Source: CAYMPH01 sp964392365 (lineage in GTDB: Bacteria > Spirochaetota > UBA4802 > UBA5550). From it: a DNA stretch of 64,000 nucleotides. The position numbers and the translations under genes were made by a program. This document shows, piece by piece, positions 37,003-45,571 of the stretch (the first letter of the stretch is position 1; each line of letters starts with the position of its first letter). Below the pieces are notes generated by a model that saw nothing but the letters and a program-made list of their open reading frames with translations, did not search any database and had not been told where the DNA came from. The stretch is from the NCBI GenBank assembly GCA_964392365.1, contig CAYMPH010000012.1, positions 62,001-126,000 of the forward strand, written 5' to 3'.

Positions 37003-37431
37003 TTAAAACGGAATATCATCATCGGTAAAAGCATTTTCTTCAACTGGAGTAGAGCTTGCAAAATCCGGCTGATCATTGCTTACTTCTTTTGTTCCTTCTT
37101 TTGTTGTGCTTAAGAACTGAACATTTTCAACAACTATCTCAACCGAGCTTCTTTTCTTTCCTTCCTGGTCGTCCCATGACCTCTGCTGGAGCCTTCCCTC
37201 AATGCCGATTCTCTGGCCTTTCTTACAGTATTCGGTTAACATTTCAGCAAGCTTGCTCCAGGCTATACAGTCAAAGAATGAAACCTGTTCTTTTTTTTCA
37301 CCTGCAGTGGAATACTTTCTGTTGTTTGCTATAGAGAATCTTGCAACAGCAGTTCCGCTCTGAAGATATTTAAGTTCAGGATCCCGTGTAAGCCTTCCTA
37401 TAAGAATAACTCTGTTTAAATCACTAGCCAT
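37003..37431 (-). CDS. ssb: Single-stranded DNA-binding protein
   Basis: This 142-residue protein has an OB-fold (LNRVILIGRLTRDPELKYLQSGTAVARFSIA; GRLQQRSWDDQEGKKR), a short linker and the acidic tail DDDIPF, which recruits replication and repair partners. It lies between rpsF and rpsR as in many bacteria. Confidence 0.97.
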   Translation of the reverse strand: MASDLNRVILIGRLTRDPELKYLQSGTAVARFSIANNRKYSTAGEKKEQVSFFDCIAWSKLAEMLTEYCKKGQRIGIEGRLQQRSWDDQEGKKRSSVEIVVENVQFLSTTKEGTKEVSNDQPDFASSTPVEENAFTDDDIPF

Positions 37432-37445
37432 ATTTTCACCTCTAA

Positions 37446-37739
37446 TTAAGCTGCGACAACTTTTTCCTTCTTCATTTTAATGAAAAAATAGCGCAGAATA
37501 TCTGTATTGAGTTTAAAATCGGCGTTCAATTTAACAACAGAATCCGGTTTTGTCTGAATTGTGGCTATGAAATAATATCCTTCCCTTTCGCCGTCGATTT
37601 CATAGGCAAGCCTTTTCTGGCCCCATGAATCATCTTTTACGATGACAACCTCATGCTTGGTTAGAATACTTTTCAATTTTTCTTTCAGGGCCTCTACGTC
37701 CCTGGTGCGCAAAATAACAGTTAACTCGTAATTATTCAC
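37446..37739 (-). CDS. rpsF: Ribosomal protein S6
   Basis: This 97-residue protein begins NNYELTVILRTRD and contains AYEIDGEREGYYFIATIQ and the C-terminal ILRYFFIKM, as in S6. I start at the GTG at 37739, with AGGGGG 6 nt upstream. A longer frame to 37778 adds 13 residues foreign to S6. It is the first gene of the ribosomal-replication operon. Confidence 0.95.
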   Translation of the reverse strand: MNNYELTVILRTRDVEALKEKLKSILTKHEVVIVKDDSWGQKRLAYEIDGEREGYYFIATIQTKPDSVVKLNADFKLNTDILRYFFIKMKKEKVVAA

Positions 37740-38105
37740 GAATGTCCCCCTTCCTCTGGTATATTTGCTGAAATACATCCTGCGCTGGCGCGCGGGAGCT
37801 CTCAGCAGAAAGGCAAAACAAATAATTTCAAAGGGGTGTTTTATTGCAAGTATATTTCATTAATAAAATTTAAGGCTGCGCTGAGTTTAAAGATTAAAAA
37901 GAAAAGTCTTATTTTAAGAAGACATAATATGTTATAAAGAAAACCACATGAATTCTTTAAAAGAACAAATTATATACTGTATTTTAATTTTAAATTAATA
38001 TTATTAAAATTTTAATAAGTTATTTAGCGATTATTATTAGATTTTAGATATTTTTTCGGGTTTTTAATGATTTTTTGAATGCCGGCTCTGACCCCGAGTC
38101 ATATT
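37740..38105 (-). other. rpsF operon leader and upstream region
   Basis: No gene is visible. Near 37765-37810 the leader can pair TGCTGA with TCAGCA around a GC-rich loop containing CCCGCGCGCC. In other bacteria an S6:S18-binding leader hairpin with a CCG element controls this operon; this may be the counterpart, but I cannot confirm the motif. A REP unit (GCTCTGACCCC) lies at 38085-38095. Confidence 0.4.
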
Positions 38106-38693
38106 TTATATAATCGATAAGCGTTTTCTGTAAGCTTCTTCGTAATACAGAAATTTTTCTACGCATTCCTCAAAATTATTACCTAATTTCCAGAAATATT
38201 CATGAATAGTAATTTTGATTGGAAGAACTGCATCTCTTTTCAGATATTGATTTATAAAGCCTATTTGATTATTTCTCGGGTCTTTTGAAAGGCCTTTTCT
38301 TACAGGATTAAAGCTGATATACCATAAAAGCCAGTTAAAATATTCCTCAGGATTCTCAGCTTCTTCAACAATTGTTGATCCGAATCTCTCATTCCAGAAA
38401 GCACCTGTTTCATTCATATCAAAATTGTACTTCTCTGCAATCCTTGCCTTGATATACTGCATTATTGTTGATATAGTTTCCTTACCCTGAATAGTTCTTA
38501 TTAAAAGATGCATATGATTCGCGACAATTTCTGCAGCTACAAGTTCAAAATCATACTTTTCCTGGCACATTTTTACAGATTCAACAAAATATTTTTTCCC
38601 GTATTTTCCCATCAGCTTGTTTTTCTTTCCATGGCATCTGGTAAAACAGTGATGAGTTGCTCCCTGAGCAGTATTTCGTAGTTTTCTCGGCAT
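38106..38693 (-). CDS. REP-associated tyrosine transposase (RAYT, Y1_Tnp family)
   Basis: This 195-residue single-strand transposase relative of IS200/IS605 TnpA has HUH metal ligands in VANHMHLLIR (His60, His62). Catalytic Tyr candidates lie in QYIKARIAEKYNF, and FWNERFGSTIV and WYISFNPVRKGL are RAYT family phrases. GGGGTCAGAGC repeats lie on both sides (38085; 38757) and elsewhere in the window, as expected for a transposase that mobilises REP elements. It looks intact. Confidence 0.92.
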   Translation of the reverse strand: MPRKLRNTAQGATHHCFTRCHGKKNKLMGKYGKKYFVESVKMCQEKYDFELVAAEIVANHMHLLIRTIQGKETISTIMQYIKARIAEKYNFDMNETGAFWNERFGSTIVEEAENPEEYFNWLLWYISFNPVRKGLSKDPRNNQIGFINQYLKRDAVLPIKITIHEYFWKLGNNFEECVEKFLYYEEAYRKRLSII

Positions 38694-38756
38694 AATATCT
38701 CCTTCTAAGTATATGTATTAATACTATCGAGATGGAGAAATTTAAAAAAAATATGT

Positions 38757-38877
38757 GGGGGTCAGAGCTTGTTTTTTATAATTTATTAAATAAAAGGGCT
38801 CTGACCCCCTATTATTTAATAGAAATCTACCATTACATAGCTTTAACCTTGCCAAATGTCCCGCTGCTCTGACCCCC
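38757..38877. repeat. REP units: GGGGGTCAGAGC hairpin plus extra copy
   Basis: GGGGGTCAGAGC (38757-38768) and its inverse (38798-38809) form a 12-bp stem around 29 AT-rich bases; another copy of the inverse lies at 38866-38877. They directly flank the RAYT start. Related units are at 38085, 45779, 45857, 45929, 53715 (degenerate), 53838, 59906 and 59980. Confidence 0.88.
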
Positions 38878-38936
38878 GCTAATTCTCGCATAATAATTCC
38901 TATATTTATAAAAAATCTAAAAAATCAATATTTTTC

Positions 38937-38997
38937 TTGACTTTTCGTATGACAATTATTATATATTTAATGTCATACTGTATGACATTAAATATAT
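38937..38997 (+). promoter_or_regulatory. Promoter with 17-bp perfect inverted-repeat operator
   Basis: TTGACT (38937-38942), 17 bases, then TATATA (38960-38965). Overlapping and following the -10 is a perfect inverted repeat: ATATATTTAATGTCATA (38961-38977), CTG, and its exact reverse complement (38981-38997). A third TATGACA half-site lies in the spacer at 38948-38954. The neighbouring gene encodes a likely RHH DNA-binding protein, so autoregulation is probable. Confidence 0.78.
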
Positions 38998-39027
38998 AAA
39001 TTAGTCTTACAAATAGAAGGAATTAAT

Positions 39028-39501
39028 ATGAATGATAATCCAAAAGATAGGCGCATTAATATCCGAATAGATGAAGATACCTACTTCGCAATAAAGAAAA
39101 TAGTAGAAAATGATTTGAAAACCGATATTTCATCCTATTGCAGATCTTTACTCTGGGTAAGCACCCTGCATGATGCTACAATACTTAAAATAATGAAGGA
39201 TATTAAAAAATATAGTGAACACATGGATCATGAAGCTTTAGAAAATATGATAAATGTTAAAAATGAAATCGAATCTGTAGAAAAAATCCTGAATAACATG
39301 AAAGAAAACAGGAAAAAATATGATGACCACATTGCTATGATAGAGAAAAGGCATGAAGCCATAAAAATAGAAACTCGAAAATTTTTCAGCATATACAACA
39401 ATCTTATGGATGAATGGGAAAAGGAATGGAGAGGTTATTATGGTGAAGAATACGATACAAACCCGACTATTGATAAGCCGGGAGATAAGATAATTATTTA
39501 A
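39028..39501 (+). CDS. Ribbon-helix-helix-like regulator with coiled-coil tail
   Basis: Residues 8-45 fit an RHH fold: a short strand RRINIRIDE, a helix TYFAIKKIVEN, a turn and a second helix ISSYCRSLLWV. The remainder (50-135) is Lys/Glu-rich and forms a probable coiled coil. RHH dimers bind inverted repeats through the strand, and a perfect TATGACA palindrome covers this gene's promoter. No toxin gene follows; etfB is next, 125 nt on. AGAAGGAAT before the ATG is a good ribosome site. Confidence 0.72.
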   Translation: MNDNPKDRRINIRIDEDTYFAIKKIVENDLKTDISSYCRSLLWVSTLHDATILKIMKDIKKYSEHMDHEALENMINVKNEIESVEKILNNMKENRKKYDDHIAMIEKRHEAIKIETRKFFSIYNNLMDEWEKEWRGYYGEEYDTNPTIDKPGDKIII

Positions 39502-39626
39502 ATAATACTTAATCATTGTCATTCTATTAAAAATTAATATCAGGAGATTTTTGAAATAAATTATAAAGTTAATCACTCATCGATCAAAAAAGATTATGGA
39601 AAATTCAAAGAAAACAGGAGGCTGCC

Positions 39627-40415
39627 ATGAAGATTGTAGTTTTTATTAAGCAAGTAGTCAATGTTGATCTGAAAATAAAAGTAAAAGATAATGGAAATAT
39701 TCAGAAGGACGGATTGGAGTATGTTATCAGCGCACACGATATGTGTGCTATTGAAGAAGCTATCCGTATTAAAGAAAAAAACAAAGATGCAGAAGTAACC
39801 CTGGTTTGCATGGGACCGGCTTTTGCAAAAAGTATAATTCGAAGAGGGCTTTCTCTTGGAGCAGATAAAGCCATTCATATTCAAAATGATGCTTATAATT
39901 CAAGTGATGCTACTGCTACAGCCAGAATATTTGCCGCTGTATTAAAAACAATTCCTTTTGATATTGTGCTACTTGGAAAACAAGCTCAGGATTCAGATAT
40001 GCAGGCAACAGCTGAAATTCTTTCTGAAATGTCAGATCTGCCCATGGCTTCTAATTGTATAAAAGTAGCTATCCTGACTGATAAAGCAGTTGTTCACCGA
40101 CAGGCTGATAGGCACATAGAACTGATTGAACTTGTAAAGCCCTGCATTATCAGCGTAAACAATGATATTAACAACCCGCGATATCCAAGTCTTAAAAGTA
40201 TTTTAACTGCAAGGATAAAACCTATCATTACAAAAAAACCGACTGATTTTGGTCTAAGTATAGATCAGATTAACAAAGCAGGATCATTTGTTGAGAGATT
40301 AAAATACGAAACACCGCAAACAAGAGCAGCAGGTAAAAAGTTTGAAGGCGATATCATTGAAATTACAAATAAAGTTATCGAGCTTCTTGTATCTGAAGCC
40401 AAGATAATAAGTTAG
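39627..40415 (+). CDS. etfB: Electron transfer flavoprotein beta subunit
   Basis: This 262-residue protein begins MKIVVFIKQVVNVDLKIKV and has the nucleotide-binding DIVLLGKQAQDSDMQATAEILSEM block typical of EtfB. The long C-terminal arm that wraps EtfA is present. It starts 12 nt before etfA. No acyl-CoA dehydrogenase, Bcd or FixCX genes are nearby, so the redox partner must be elsewhere. Confidence 0.94.
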   Translation: MKIVVFIKQVVNVDLKIKVKDNGNIQKDGLEYVISAHDMCAIEEAIRIKEKNKDAEVTLVCMGPAFAKSIIRRGLSLGADKAIHIQNDAYNSSDATATARIFAAVLKTIPFDIVLLGKQAQDSDMQATAEILSEMSDLPMASNCIKVAILTDKAVVHRQADRHIELIELVKPCIISVNNDINNPRYPSLKSILTARIKPIITKKPTDFGLSIDQINKAGSFVERLKYETPQTRAAGKKFEGDIIEITNKVIELLVSEAKIIS

Positions 40416-40427
40416 TGGAGGCATATT

Positions 40428-41384
40428 ATGGCTAAAATACTTGTTATTGCAGATATTAAAGAAAGTGCTGTAAGCAAATCCACACTGGAACAGCTTGCTT
40501 TCGCAAAAAAATCCGGGATTCCGGCAGATGCGATTCTTATTGGAAAAAATGTAGAACCAATGGCTGACAAACTTGCCGGGCATGGTGCAGAAAAAGTTTT
40601 TATTTGCGATAATTCATCTGTAGAAAATTTTTTAAATGCTTCATGGTCTGCCGTGATTGTTGAAGCTCAAAAACAAAGCAAAGCCGATATTATTTTAACT
40701 AAAGCATCTGAACTCGGGAAAGCTCTTGCTCCTAAAGTTGCAGCAAAATTAAATGCAGGTGTTGCTAACGACTGCATCAAAGTTATGATTGACGGTGATA
40801 ATGTTTCTGTAGCGAGACTTGCAATGGCTACAAAAGTACTGGAAATATTAAAATTTAAATCTAATATTAAAGTAATTTCAGTTAAGCCGGGATTTGCTGA
40901 ATTAGATTCCAGTGCTCATACGAAAGCTGCCGTTAAAATTAATATTACAGCTCCCGTTCCTGATCCTAAAAATATACTTAAAGAAATTGTATTTAAAAAA
41001 ACCAAAAGAGTTGATCTGGGAGATGCCAAGATAGTTATCTCAATTGGCAGAGGGGCGCTGAAGAATGTTGATGATATAAATAAACTTGCTGATTCAATAG
41101 GTGCAGCTGTTGGTGCAACCCGTCCTGTTATTGATGCAGGTCTTGTTCCATATAATCTTCAGGTAGGTCAAACAGGACGCAAAGTTAATCCGGATCTTTA
41201 TATAGCTCTCGGCATTTCCGGATCTATTCTGCATCTTGCAGGCATGGTGGATTCAAAATGTATTTTAGCAGTTAATAGAGATCCGCAGGCACCCATCTTC
41301 GCAGTTGCCGACTATGGTATTGTTGGAGATGTTAATGCTGTTATTCCGGTTTTTATGGATAAACTAGTAAAGTTATTCAAATAG
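40428..41384 (+). CDS. etfA: Electron transfer flavoprotein alpha subunit
   Basis: This 318-residue protein has the C-terminal FAD-binding region of EtfA: VGATRPVIDAGLVP, QVGQTGRKVNPDLYIALGISG, HLAGMVDSKCILAVNRDPQAPIF and VADYGIVGDV. It forms a dimer with EtfB. Good ribosome site (GGAGG) before the ATG. Confidence 0.95.
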   Translation: MAKILVIADIKESAVSKSTLEQLAFAKKSGIPADAILIGKNVEPMADKLAGHGAEKVFICDNSSVENFLNASWSAVIVEAQKQSKADIILTKASELGKALAPKVAAKLNAGVANDCIKVMIDGDNVSVARLAMATKVLEILKFKSNIKVISVKPGFAELDSSAHTKAAVKINITAPVPDPKNILKEIVFKKTKRVDLGDAKIVISIGRGALKNVDDINKLADSIGAAVGATRPVIDAGLVPYNLQVGQTGRKVNPDLYIALGISGSILHLAGMVDSKCILAVNRDPQAPIFAVADYGIVGDVNAVIPVFMDKLVKLFK

Positions 41385-41507
41385 AGATACGTGTAACAAC
41401 TGTGTAAGAAATAATAGTAAATTACTATTAAAATTTCAAAACCGTTTCAATCTAAAAATTAAAAACAGTATTTTTTCTAAATGCTGCTTTTAAATCATCA
41501 CTATCCC

Positions 41508-41528
41508 GCCGGTGAGGATGGCACCGGC
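41508..41528. other. GC-rich hairpin between convergent etfA and selD
   Basis: GCCGGTG and CACCGGC form a perfect 7-bp stem with a 7-base loop, 20 bases after the end of selD and 124 after etfA. No T-run follows on the plus strand and only a weak one on the minus, so its role as a terminator is uncertain. Confidence 0.45.
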
Positions 41529-41548
41529 TCTAAAAAATCATTAACGCT

Positions 41549-42619
41549 TCAAGGGTTAACAGAACTAATCTTAATCTTCTGTTCTCCGGATTTTTTCACC
41601 TCTGCAATAACTGCTGATTTTTCAAAACCGTTTGAGTTCAGAAATTCTAAAACTCCAGGTGCATCTTTTTTTGAAATGGAAAAAAGAGCTCCGCCTGAAG
41701 TTTGAGGATCAAAAATAATATCTGATAAATACTTAGGTACAGACGGATTAACCTCGCATAGACTCCCGATATAATTTTTGTTTTTATACATTCCGCCGGG
41801 AATCATTCCTGATTCAGCGCTGGTCTTTGCGCCTGGAAGAACAGGAATTGATTCTGAATCAACATCAAGAAGAAAAATATTATCCCCGAGCATTTCCTTC
41901 AAATGCCCGATTAAACCGAATCCTGTTACATCAGTGCATGCATGAATTCTAAATTTTTCAGCTAATTGCGGTATTACGCTGTTAAGAGTGGTCATCCACC
42001 GGATATATTCCGGTAAAAATGCAGGGTCGCACATTCCGGCTTTTACAGCAGTACCTATCATGCCGGTACCGAGAGGCTTGGTAAGTATAATTACATCACC
42101 TTCATGAAGCCCGGTATTCCTTAAAATTTTATCAGGGTGAACAATTCCTGTTACTGAAAGACCGTACTTCATTTCATCATCTTCAACGCTGTGACCGCCG
42201 AGAAGCTGAACTCCTGCTTCTTCCATAACAGAAAGTCCGCCCTTTAAAATTTCCGAGAGAACATCCATTTTAAATTTTTTAACAGGAAAGCACACTATAT
42301 TTAAAGCAGTAAGAGGCTTACCTCCCATCACATATACATCTGAAATGGAATTGCATGCAGCAATTCTGCCGTACGTATATGGATCATCCGAAATCGGTGT
42401 GATATAGTCAACTGTCTGGACAAGTGCGCTATCAGCAGACAGCTTATACACGCCGGCATCATCTGATGTTTCAGTACCAACCAGGACATTCCCGTTTCTG
42501 GGAATATTCATGCTTTTCATAACTTCAGCTAGGTCCCCCGGACCTATTTTAGCGGCTCAGCCGGAACAGCTGACTGAAGCAGTGAGTCTGATAGAAGTAT
42601 TCACCTGTTTGATTTCCAT
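41549..42619 (-). CDS. selD: Selenide, water dikinase with selenocysteine (Sec21)
   Basis: SelD makes selenophosphate from selenide and ATP for Sec and selenouridine synthesis. A naive call starts at 42520, but the same frame continues upstream through one TGA (42557-42559) to the ATG at 42619. The added N-terminus reads SVSCSG-U-AAKIGPGDL, the SelD active-site block with Sec in place of catalytic Cys and the conserved Lys at 24. A SECIS-like hairpin follows the UGA. The full length is 356 residues. Motifs such as GTETSDDAGVY and GGHSVEDDEMKYGLSVTG confirm the family. The genome must encode SelA/B/C elsewhere. Confidence 0.93.
42530..42546 (-). promoter_or_regulatory. Bacterial SECIS-like hairpin in selD
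   Basis: Ten bases downstream of the in-frame UGA, the mRNA has UAGGUCC, loop GGG, then GGACCUA: a perfect 7-bp stem. Bacterial SECIS elements lie just this close to the UGA within the coding region, and the G-rich apical loop is where SelB binds. It is conserved in placement rather than exact sequence, so experimental proof is absent. Confidence 0.8.
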
Positions 42620-42638
42620 CTATGCCTCTTTAGTTTTT

Positions 42639-42730
42639 GGAATATCATAAATTGGTTTTTTCTTATTAATTTAAAATAACTGATTTATACTTATATTGTG
42701 AACCCAAGGGAATGTCAATAAAATGATTTA
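42639..42730 (-). promoter_or_regulatory. Promoter-leader cassette, copy B (upstream of selD)
   Basis: On the minus strand: TTGACA, a 17-base spacer with CCCTTGGGTTCACAA, and -10 TATAAG, an almost ideal sigma-70-type promoter. Then GTATAAATCAGTT and AATAAGAAAAAACCAATT...GATATTCC follow. These blocks align with copies A and C, but here the ATG of copy C is AAG. Placed about 70 nt before the selD start. Confidence 0.75.
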
Positions 42731-42741
42731 TCAATAATCTC

Positions 42742-42963
42742 TTATAATTTATATATTCCTACAATTTCAATATTATTTGCAGTAAAAATTTCCAAAGCCT
42801 TTGTTTTTTCCGCGGTTTTAATTTTCAAAGAATAACCGCAACCTGAGCTTAATGTACGTGGAGTTGAAATAACCCTCTGGTACAATTCATTTTTTTTCAG
42901 GGCATTTGCTGCCCATGCAACATAATTGTTTGAAAAAAAAAGCACAACAGAAAAATCATCCAT
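42742..42963 (-). CDS. DUF3343 putative selenium/sulfur carrier protein
   Basis: This 73-residue protein has the DUF3343 pattern, including the SSGCGYSLKI Cys motif near the middle. Members are found in selenium gene clusters and are thought to carry Se or S; that is family knowledge, not proven. I use the ATG at 42963, spaced 6 nt after AGGAG and overlapping the desulfurase stop (TGATG). Confidence 0.85.
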   Translation of the reverse strand: MDDFSVVLFFSNNYVAWAANALKKNELYQRVISTPRTLSSGCGYSLKIKTAEKTKALEIFTANNIEIVGIYKL

Positions 42964-44156
42964 CAGCATCTCCTATTACCGGAGATAATTTTAAGAGCTG
43001 ATATAGAATTGTCAATATCTTCCTTTGTATTAAAAATACCGAAAGAAAATCTTACTGTCCCATCAGGAAAAGTTCCAATTGTTTCGTGCGATAGCGGCGT
43101 GCATTGAAGTCCTGCACGCGACATTATTCCGAATTCATCAGAAAGAATTTCTGAAACATCCGAGCACTGAATTTTATCTATATTAAAAGACACAACTCCT
43201 GTTTCGATTAAACCTGCTGGAATATAATTTATATAACCATCAACCTCTGCTGATGCTTTTCTTATAAAATATTCAGTTAATTCTTTTTTATGAATTTTGA
43301 TATTATCAAAGCCTGTTTCAGCAATAAATTGAAGCCCTGCTCCGAGACCATAAATACCCGCAGAATTCGGTGTGCCGCTTTCAAAAATATCAGGCAGAAA
43401 ATCCGGCTGTATAATTTTATCAGAAAAACTTCCAGTACCGCCGAATTTCAAAGGCTTTATCATTTTATAATCAAACGAATCTGAAATTACAAGGCCGCCT
43501 GTTCCGGTAGGGCCATACAGTGACTTATGCCCTGCAAAAGCGAGCATATCAATATTGTCTTTCTTCATGTCGATATTAATAATTCCTGCAGACTGAGCCG
43601 CATCCACAATAAAAATAATTCCATTGTGAGTGCATATTTCCCCTATTTCACGAACTGGCTGAAGAATACCGAAACTGTTTGAAGCATGGTTTATTACAGC
43701 CATTTTTGTTTCAGGTTTTACTGATTTGGCAAAATCTTCCGGATCAAGAAATCCGTTTGATGAGCATTTTACAATTGTTAAAGATATTATTCCGCGCGAT
43801 TCAAGTTCTTTCAATGGCCGTATAGTGCTGTTATGTTCCATGGAGCTTGTTATCACATGGAAATCATCGCGCGCTGTTCCAAGTATTGCAAGGTTCAGCG
43901 CTTCTGTTGCGTTTGACGTGAAAATTATTTTCATTGGATTTAAAACTGAAAAAAAATCTGCAAGAGATTGTCTTGCTGAAAATATAACGCTTCCTGTTTC
44001 AATTGAAAGCCTGTGGCCTGACCTGCCCGGGTTGCCTCCGGAATTTTTCATGTAGTTTATAGTTGCTTCAACAACCGCTTCGGGTTTTGGAAAACTCGTA
44101 GCGGCATTGTCGAAGTATATAACTTTATGGGAATCTCTTAAAATTTGTTTTTTCAT
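42963..44156 (-). CDS. Cysteine desulfurase family protein (class V aminotransferase, EF2568-like)
   Basis: This 397-residue PLP enzyme has DNAATSFPKPEAV at the N-terminus, the Schiff-base Lys in AFAGHKSLYGPTGTGG and the catalytic Cys in RAGLQCTPLSHETIGT. That wording is of the EF2568-type subfamily linked to selenium metabolism. It probably frees Se or S from cysteine or selenocysteine for the carrier and SelD. The first 11 residues (MKKQILRDSHK) seem to come from the shared promoter-leader cassette; the family usually begins at VIYFDNAAT. No ribosome site is visible before the ATG. Confidence 0.9.
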   Translation of the reverse strand: MKKQILRDSHKVIYFDNAATSFPKPEAVVEATINYMKNSGGNPGRSGHRLSIETGSVIFSARQSLADFFSVLNPMKIIFTSNATEALNLAILGTARDDFHVITSSMEHNSTIRPLKELESRGIISLTIVKCSSNGFLDPEDFAKSVKPETKMAVINHASNSFGILQPVREIGEICTHNGIIFIVDAAQSAGIINIDMKKDNIDMLAFAGHKSLYGPTGTGGLVISDSFDYKMIKPLKFGGTGSFSDKIIQPDFLPDIFESGTPNSAGIYGLGAGLQFIAETGFDNIKIHKKELTEYFIRKASAEVDGYINYIPAGLIETGVVSFNIDKIQCSDVSEILSDEFGIMSRAGLQCTPLSHETIGTFPDGTVRFSFGIFNTKEDIDNSISALKIISGNRRC

Positions 44157-44226
44157 ATTTTTATCAATGGGAAAAACTAATTTTCACCTATATTGTGAAC
44201 CCAGGGAAATATCTTAAAAATGATTT
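44115..44226 (-). promoter_or_regulatory. Promoter-leader cassette, copy C (including desulfurase start)
   Basis: On the minus strand: a weak -35, spacer TTTCCCTGGGTTCACAA, -10 TATAGG, then GTGAAAATTAGTTTTTCCCAT and ATATGAAAAAACAAATT...GATTCCCATAAAG. The last part encodes the first 11 codons of the cysteine desulfurase. Blocks match copies A (thyX) and B (selD) in order and spacing, with small indels. The -35 (AAGATA) is the least conserved of the three. Confidence 0.7.
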
Positions 44227-44238
44227 ATCTTTATTTCC

Positions 44239-44451
44239 TTATCTGTGAAGTCTGATGATATAATCCCCATTTTCCTCTTTTACATCTGCGGCCATTTTTT
44301 TCTTCGCAGCAAACCTGAGCACATTCTCCTTTGAAACATCGCTGTTAAGAAATATTTCAAAATCCGAATTGCCGTCATTTATTGCATTCTGCGCAAGTAT
44401 TACAGGTTGAGGACATGACAGCCCTCTGGCGTCAACTTTTTTTTCGCTCAT
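44239..44451 (-). CDS. yedF: TusA/YedF-like sulfur or selenium carrier
   Basis: This 70-residue SirA/TusA-fold protein has the active-site CPxP as LSCPQP in DARGLSCPQPVILAQNAI. In selenium clusters the YedF form pairs with YedE. It lies 10 nt after yedE, with GGAGAT before the ATG. It has Cys, not Sec, at the active position. Confidence 0.88.
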   Translation of the reverse strand: MSEKKVDARGLSCPQPVILAQNAINDGNSDFEIFLNSDVSKENVLRFAAKKKMAADVKEENGDYIIRLHR

Positions 44452-44461
44452 AAATATCTCC

Positions 44462-45571
44462 TCAAACTTTCAATTTTTCTCTCATTGCAAAACCTATAAT
44501 CAGACAAAATACAAGTCCGATTCCAACTGCATACATTCCGAATTCCCCCGGACCGCCCACTATAAGAGAACCATCCTTCATCACATCCGGTTTTGCAGCT
44601 ACCATAAAGTTATGAGCAATGCCTGCACCTACAATCATTCCTATAACAAAAAATCCTGAATCTGAATCTCCTTCACCTGCGAGAATAAGCTGCCTGCCCG
44701 GACATCCGCCTGAAAGAGAATACGCAAGACCTGCAAGAACCATACCGAGAAAATTCCAAATTTGATTACTGTGTGCAATCGGCTGAGCGCTGAAACCCGG
44801 ATTAAACTGGCCGAGAATAAGATTCATGCCGAAAGCAGCTGCCACAAGCCCGAGCAAACCGCCAGCAAGATGAAAATCCTTAATTAAAATAATATCTCTT
44901 ACAGCACCCACAGTACAGAATCTGCTTCTTTGTGCAATGCCTCCGATAAAAAGACCTGCACCAAGACTAACCCATAAATTCGCATGCTGCGAACCGGGTC
45001 CCTTAACGCTTGAAAAAATCAATCCATTCGGCCCGAAAGAAACATTTACCAGCAATAGAATAAAAAGCCCCAGCATTAAAACAGGGAATAACCAGCCGGA
45101 TGCCTTACTCTGAGAATAATTTCTTCCAAGGCTGAATCCGTTTTTTAAAAATGCTACTCCAACACCTATTCCTGCAATCAGTCCTGCGATTCCAACTATA
45201 GCATTACCGTCTCCTCCTGAAAGCCTGAGCATCGAACGCCACGGACATCCTAGGAATACAAGTGCACCAACCATAGCAAAAACCCCTAGAAAAAATCTTA
45301 TCAGGGTGGATGACCCTGCTCTTGGTTTAAATTCTTTCAGTATAAATGATATTATAAAAGAACCGAGTACTAAGCCTATTATCTCAGGCCTGATATACTG
45401 AACAACATCAGCCCTATGAAGCCCCAGCGCTCCGGCTAAATCCCGCTCAAAACATGCAACGCATATCCCCATGTTTTTCGGGTTTCCGAAATATTGAAGC
45501 AGAGAAGCTATAGTTCCGATTACAGCTCCAACTGCAATTATACCGAATCTTGACGATAAAAAGTTTTTCAT
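44462..45571 (-). CDS. yedE: YedE-type putative selenium transporter
   Basis: This 369-residue membrane protein of the YeeE/YedE family has about ten helices and conserved Cys sites: CVACFERDLAGALGLHR, GCPWRSMLRL, SRFCTVGAVRDI and SGGCPGRQLI. The YedE form found beside yedF and selD is proposed to import a selenium compound. First gene of the cluster, with TTGACA about 60 nt upstream on the minus strand. Confidence 0.9.
   Translation of the reverse strand: MKNFLSSRFGIIAVGAVIGTIASLLQYFGNPKNMGICVACFERDLAGALGLHRADVVQYIRPEIIGLVLGSFIISFILKEFKPRAGSSTLIRFFLGVFAMVGALVFLGCPWRSMLRLSGGDGNAIVGIAGLIAGIGVGVAFLKNGFSLGRNYSQSKASGWLFPVLMLGLFILLLVNVSFGPNGLIFSSVKGPGSQHANLWVSLGAGLFIGGIAQRSRFCTVGAVRDIILIKDFHLAGGLLGLVAAAFGMNLILGQFNPGFSAQPIAHSNQIWNFLGMVLAGLAYSLSGGCPGRQLILAGEGDSDSGFFVIGMIVGAGIAHNFMVAAKPDVMKDGSLIVGGPGEFGMYAVGIGLVFCLIIGFAMREKLKV

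Noticed and set aside
38757..38877. CRISPR-like repeats
   Set aside because: Copies are inverted, irregularly spaced and scattered over 22 kb, with no array or cas genes; they are REP units.
42520..42522. ATG at 42520 as the selD start
   Set aside because: It would remove the conserved active-site segment; the frame continues through a Sec-type UGA to 42619.
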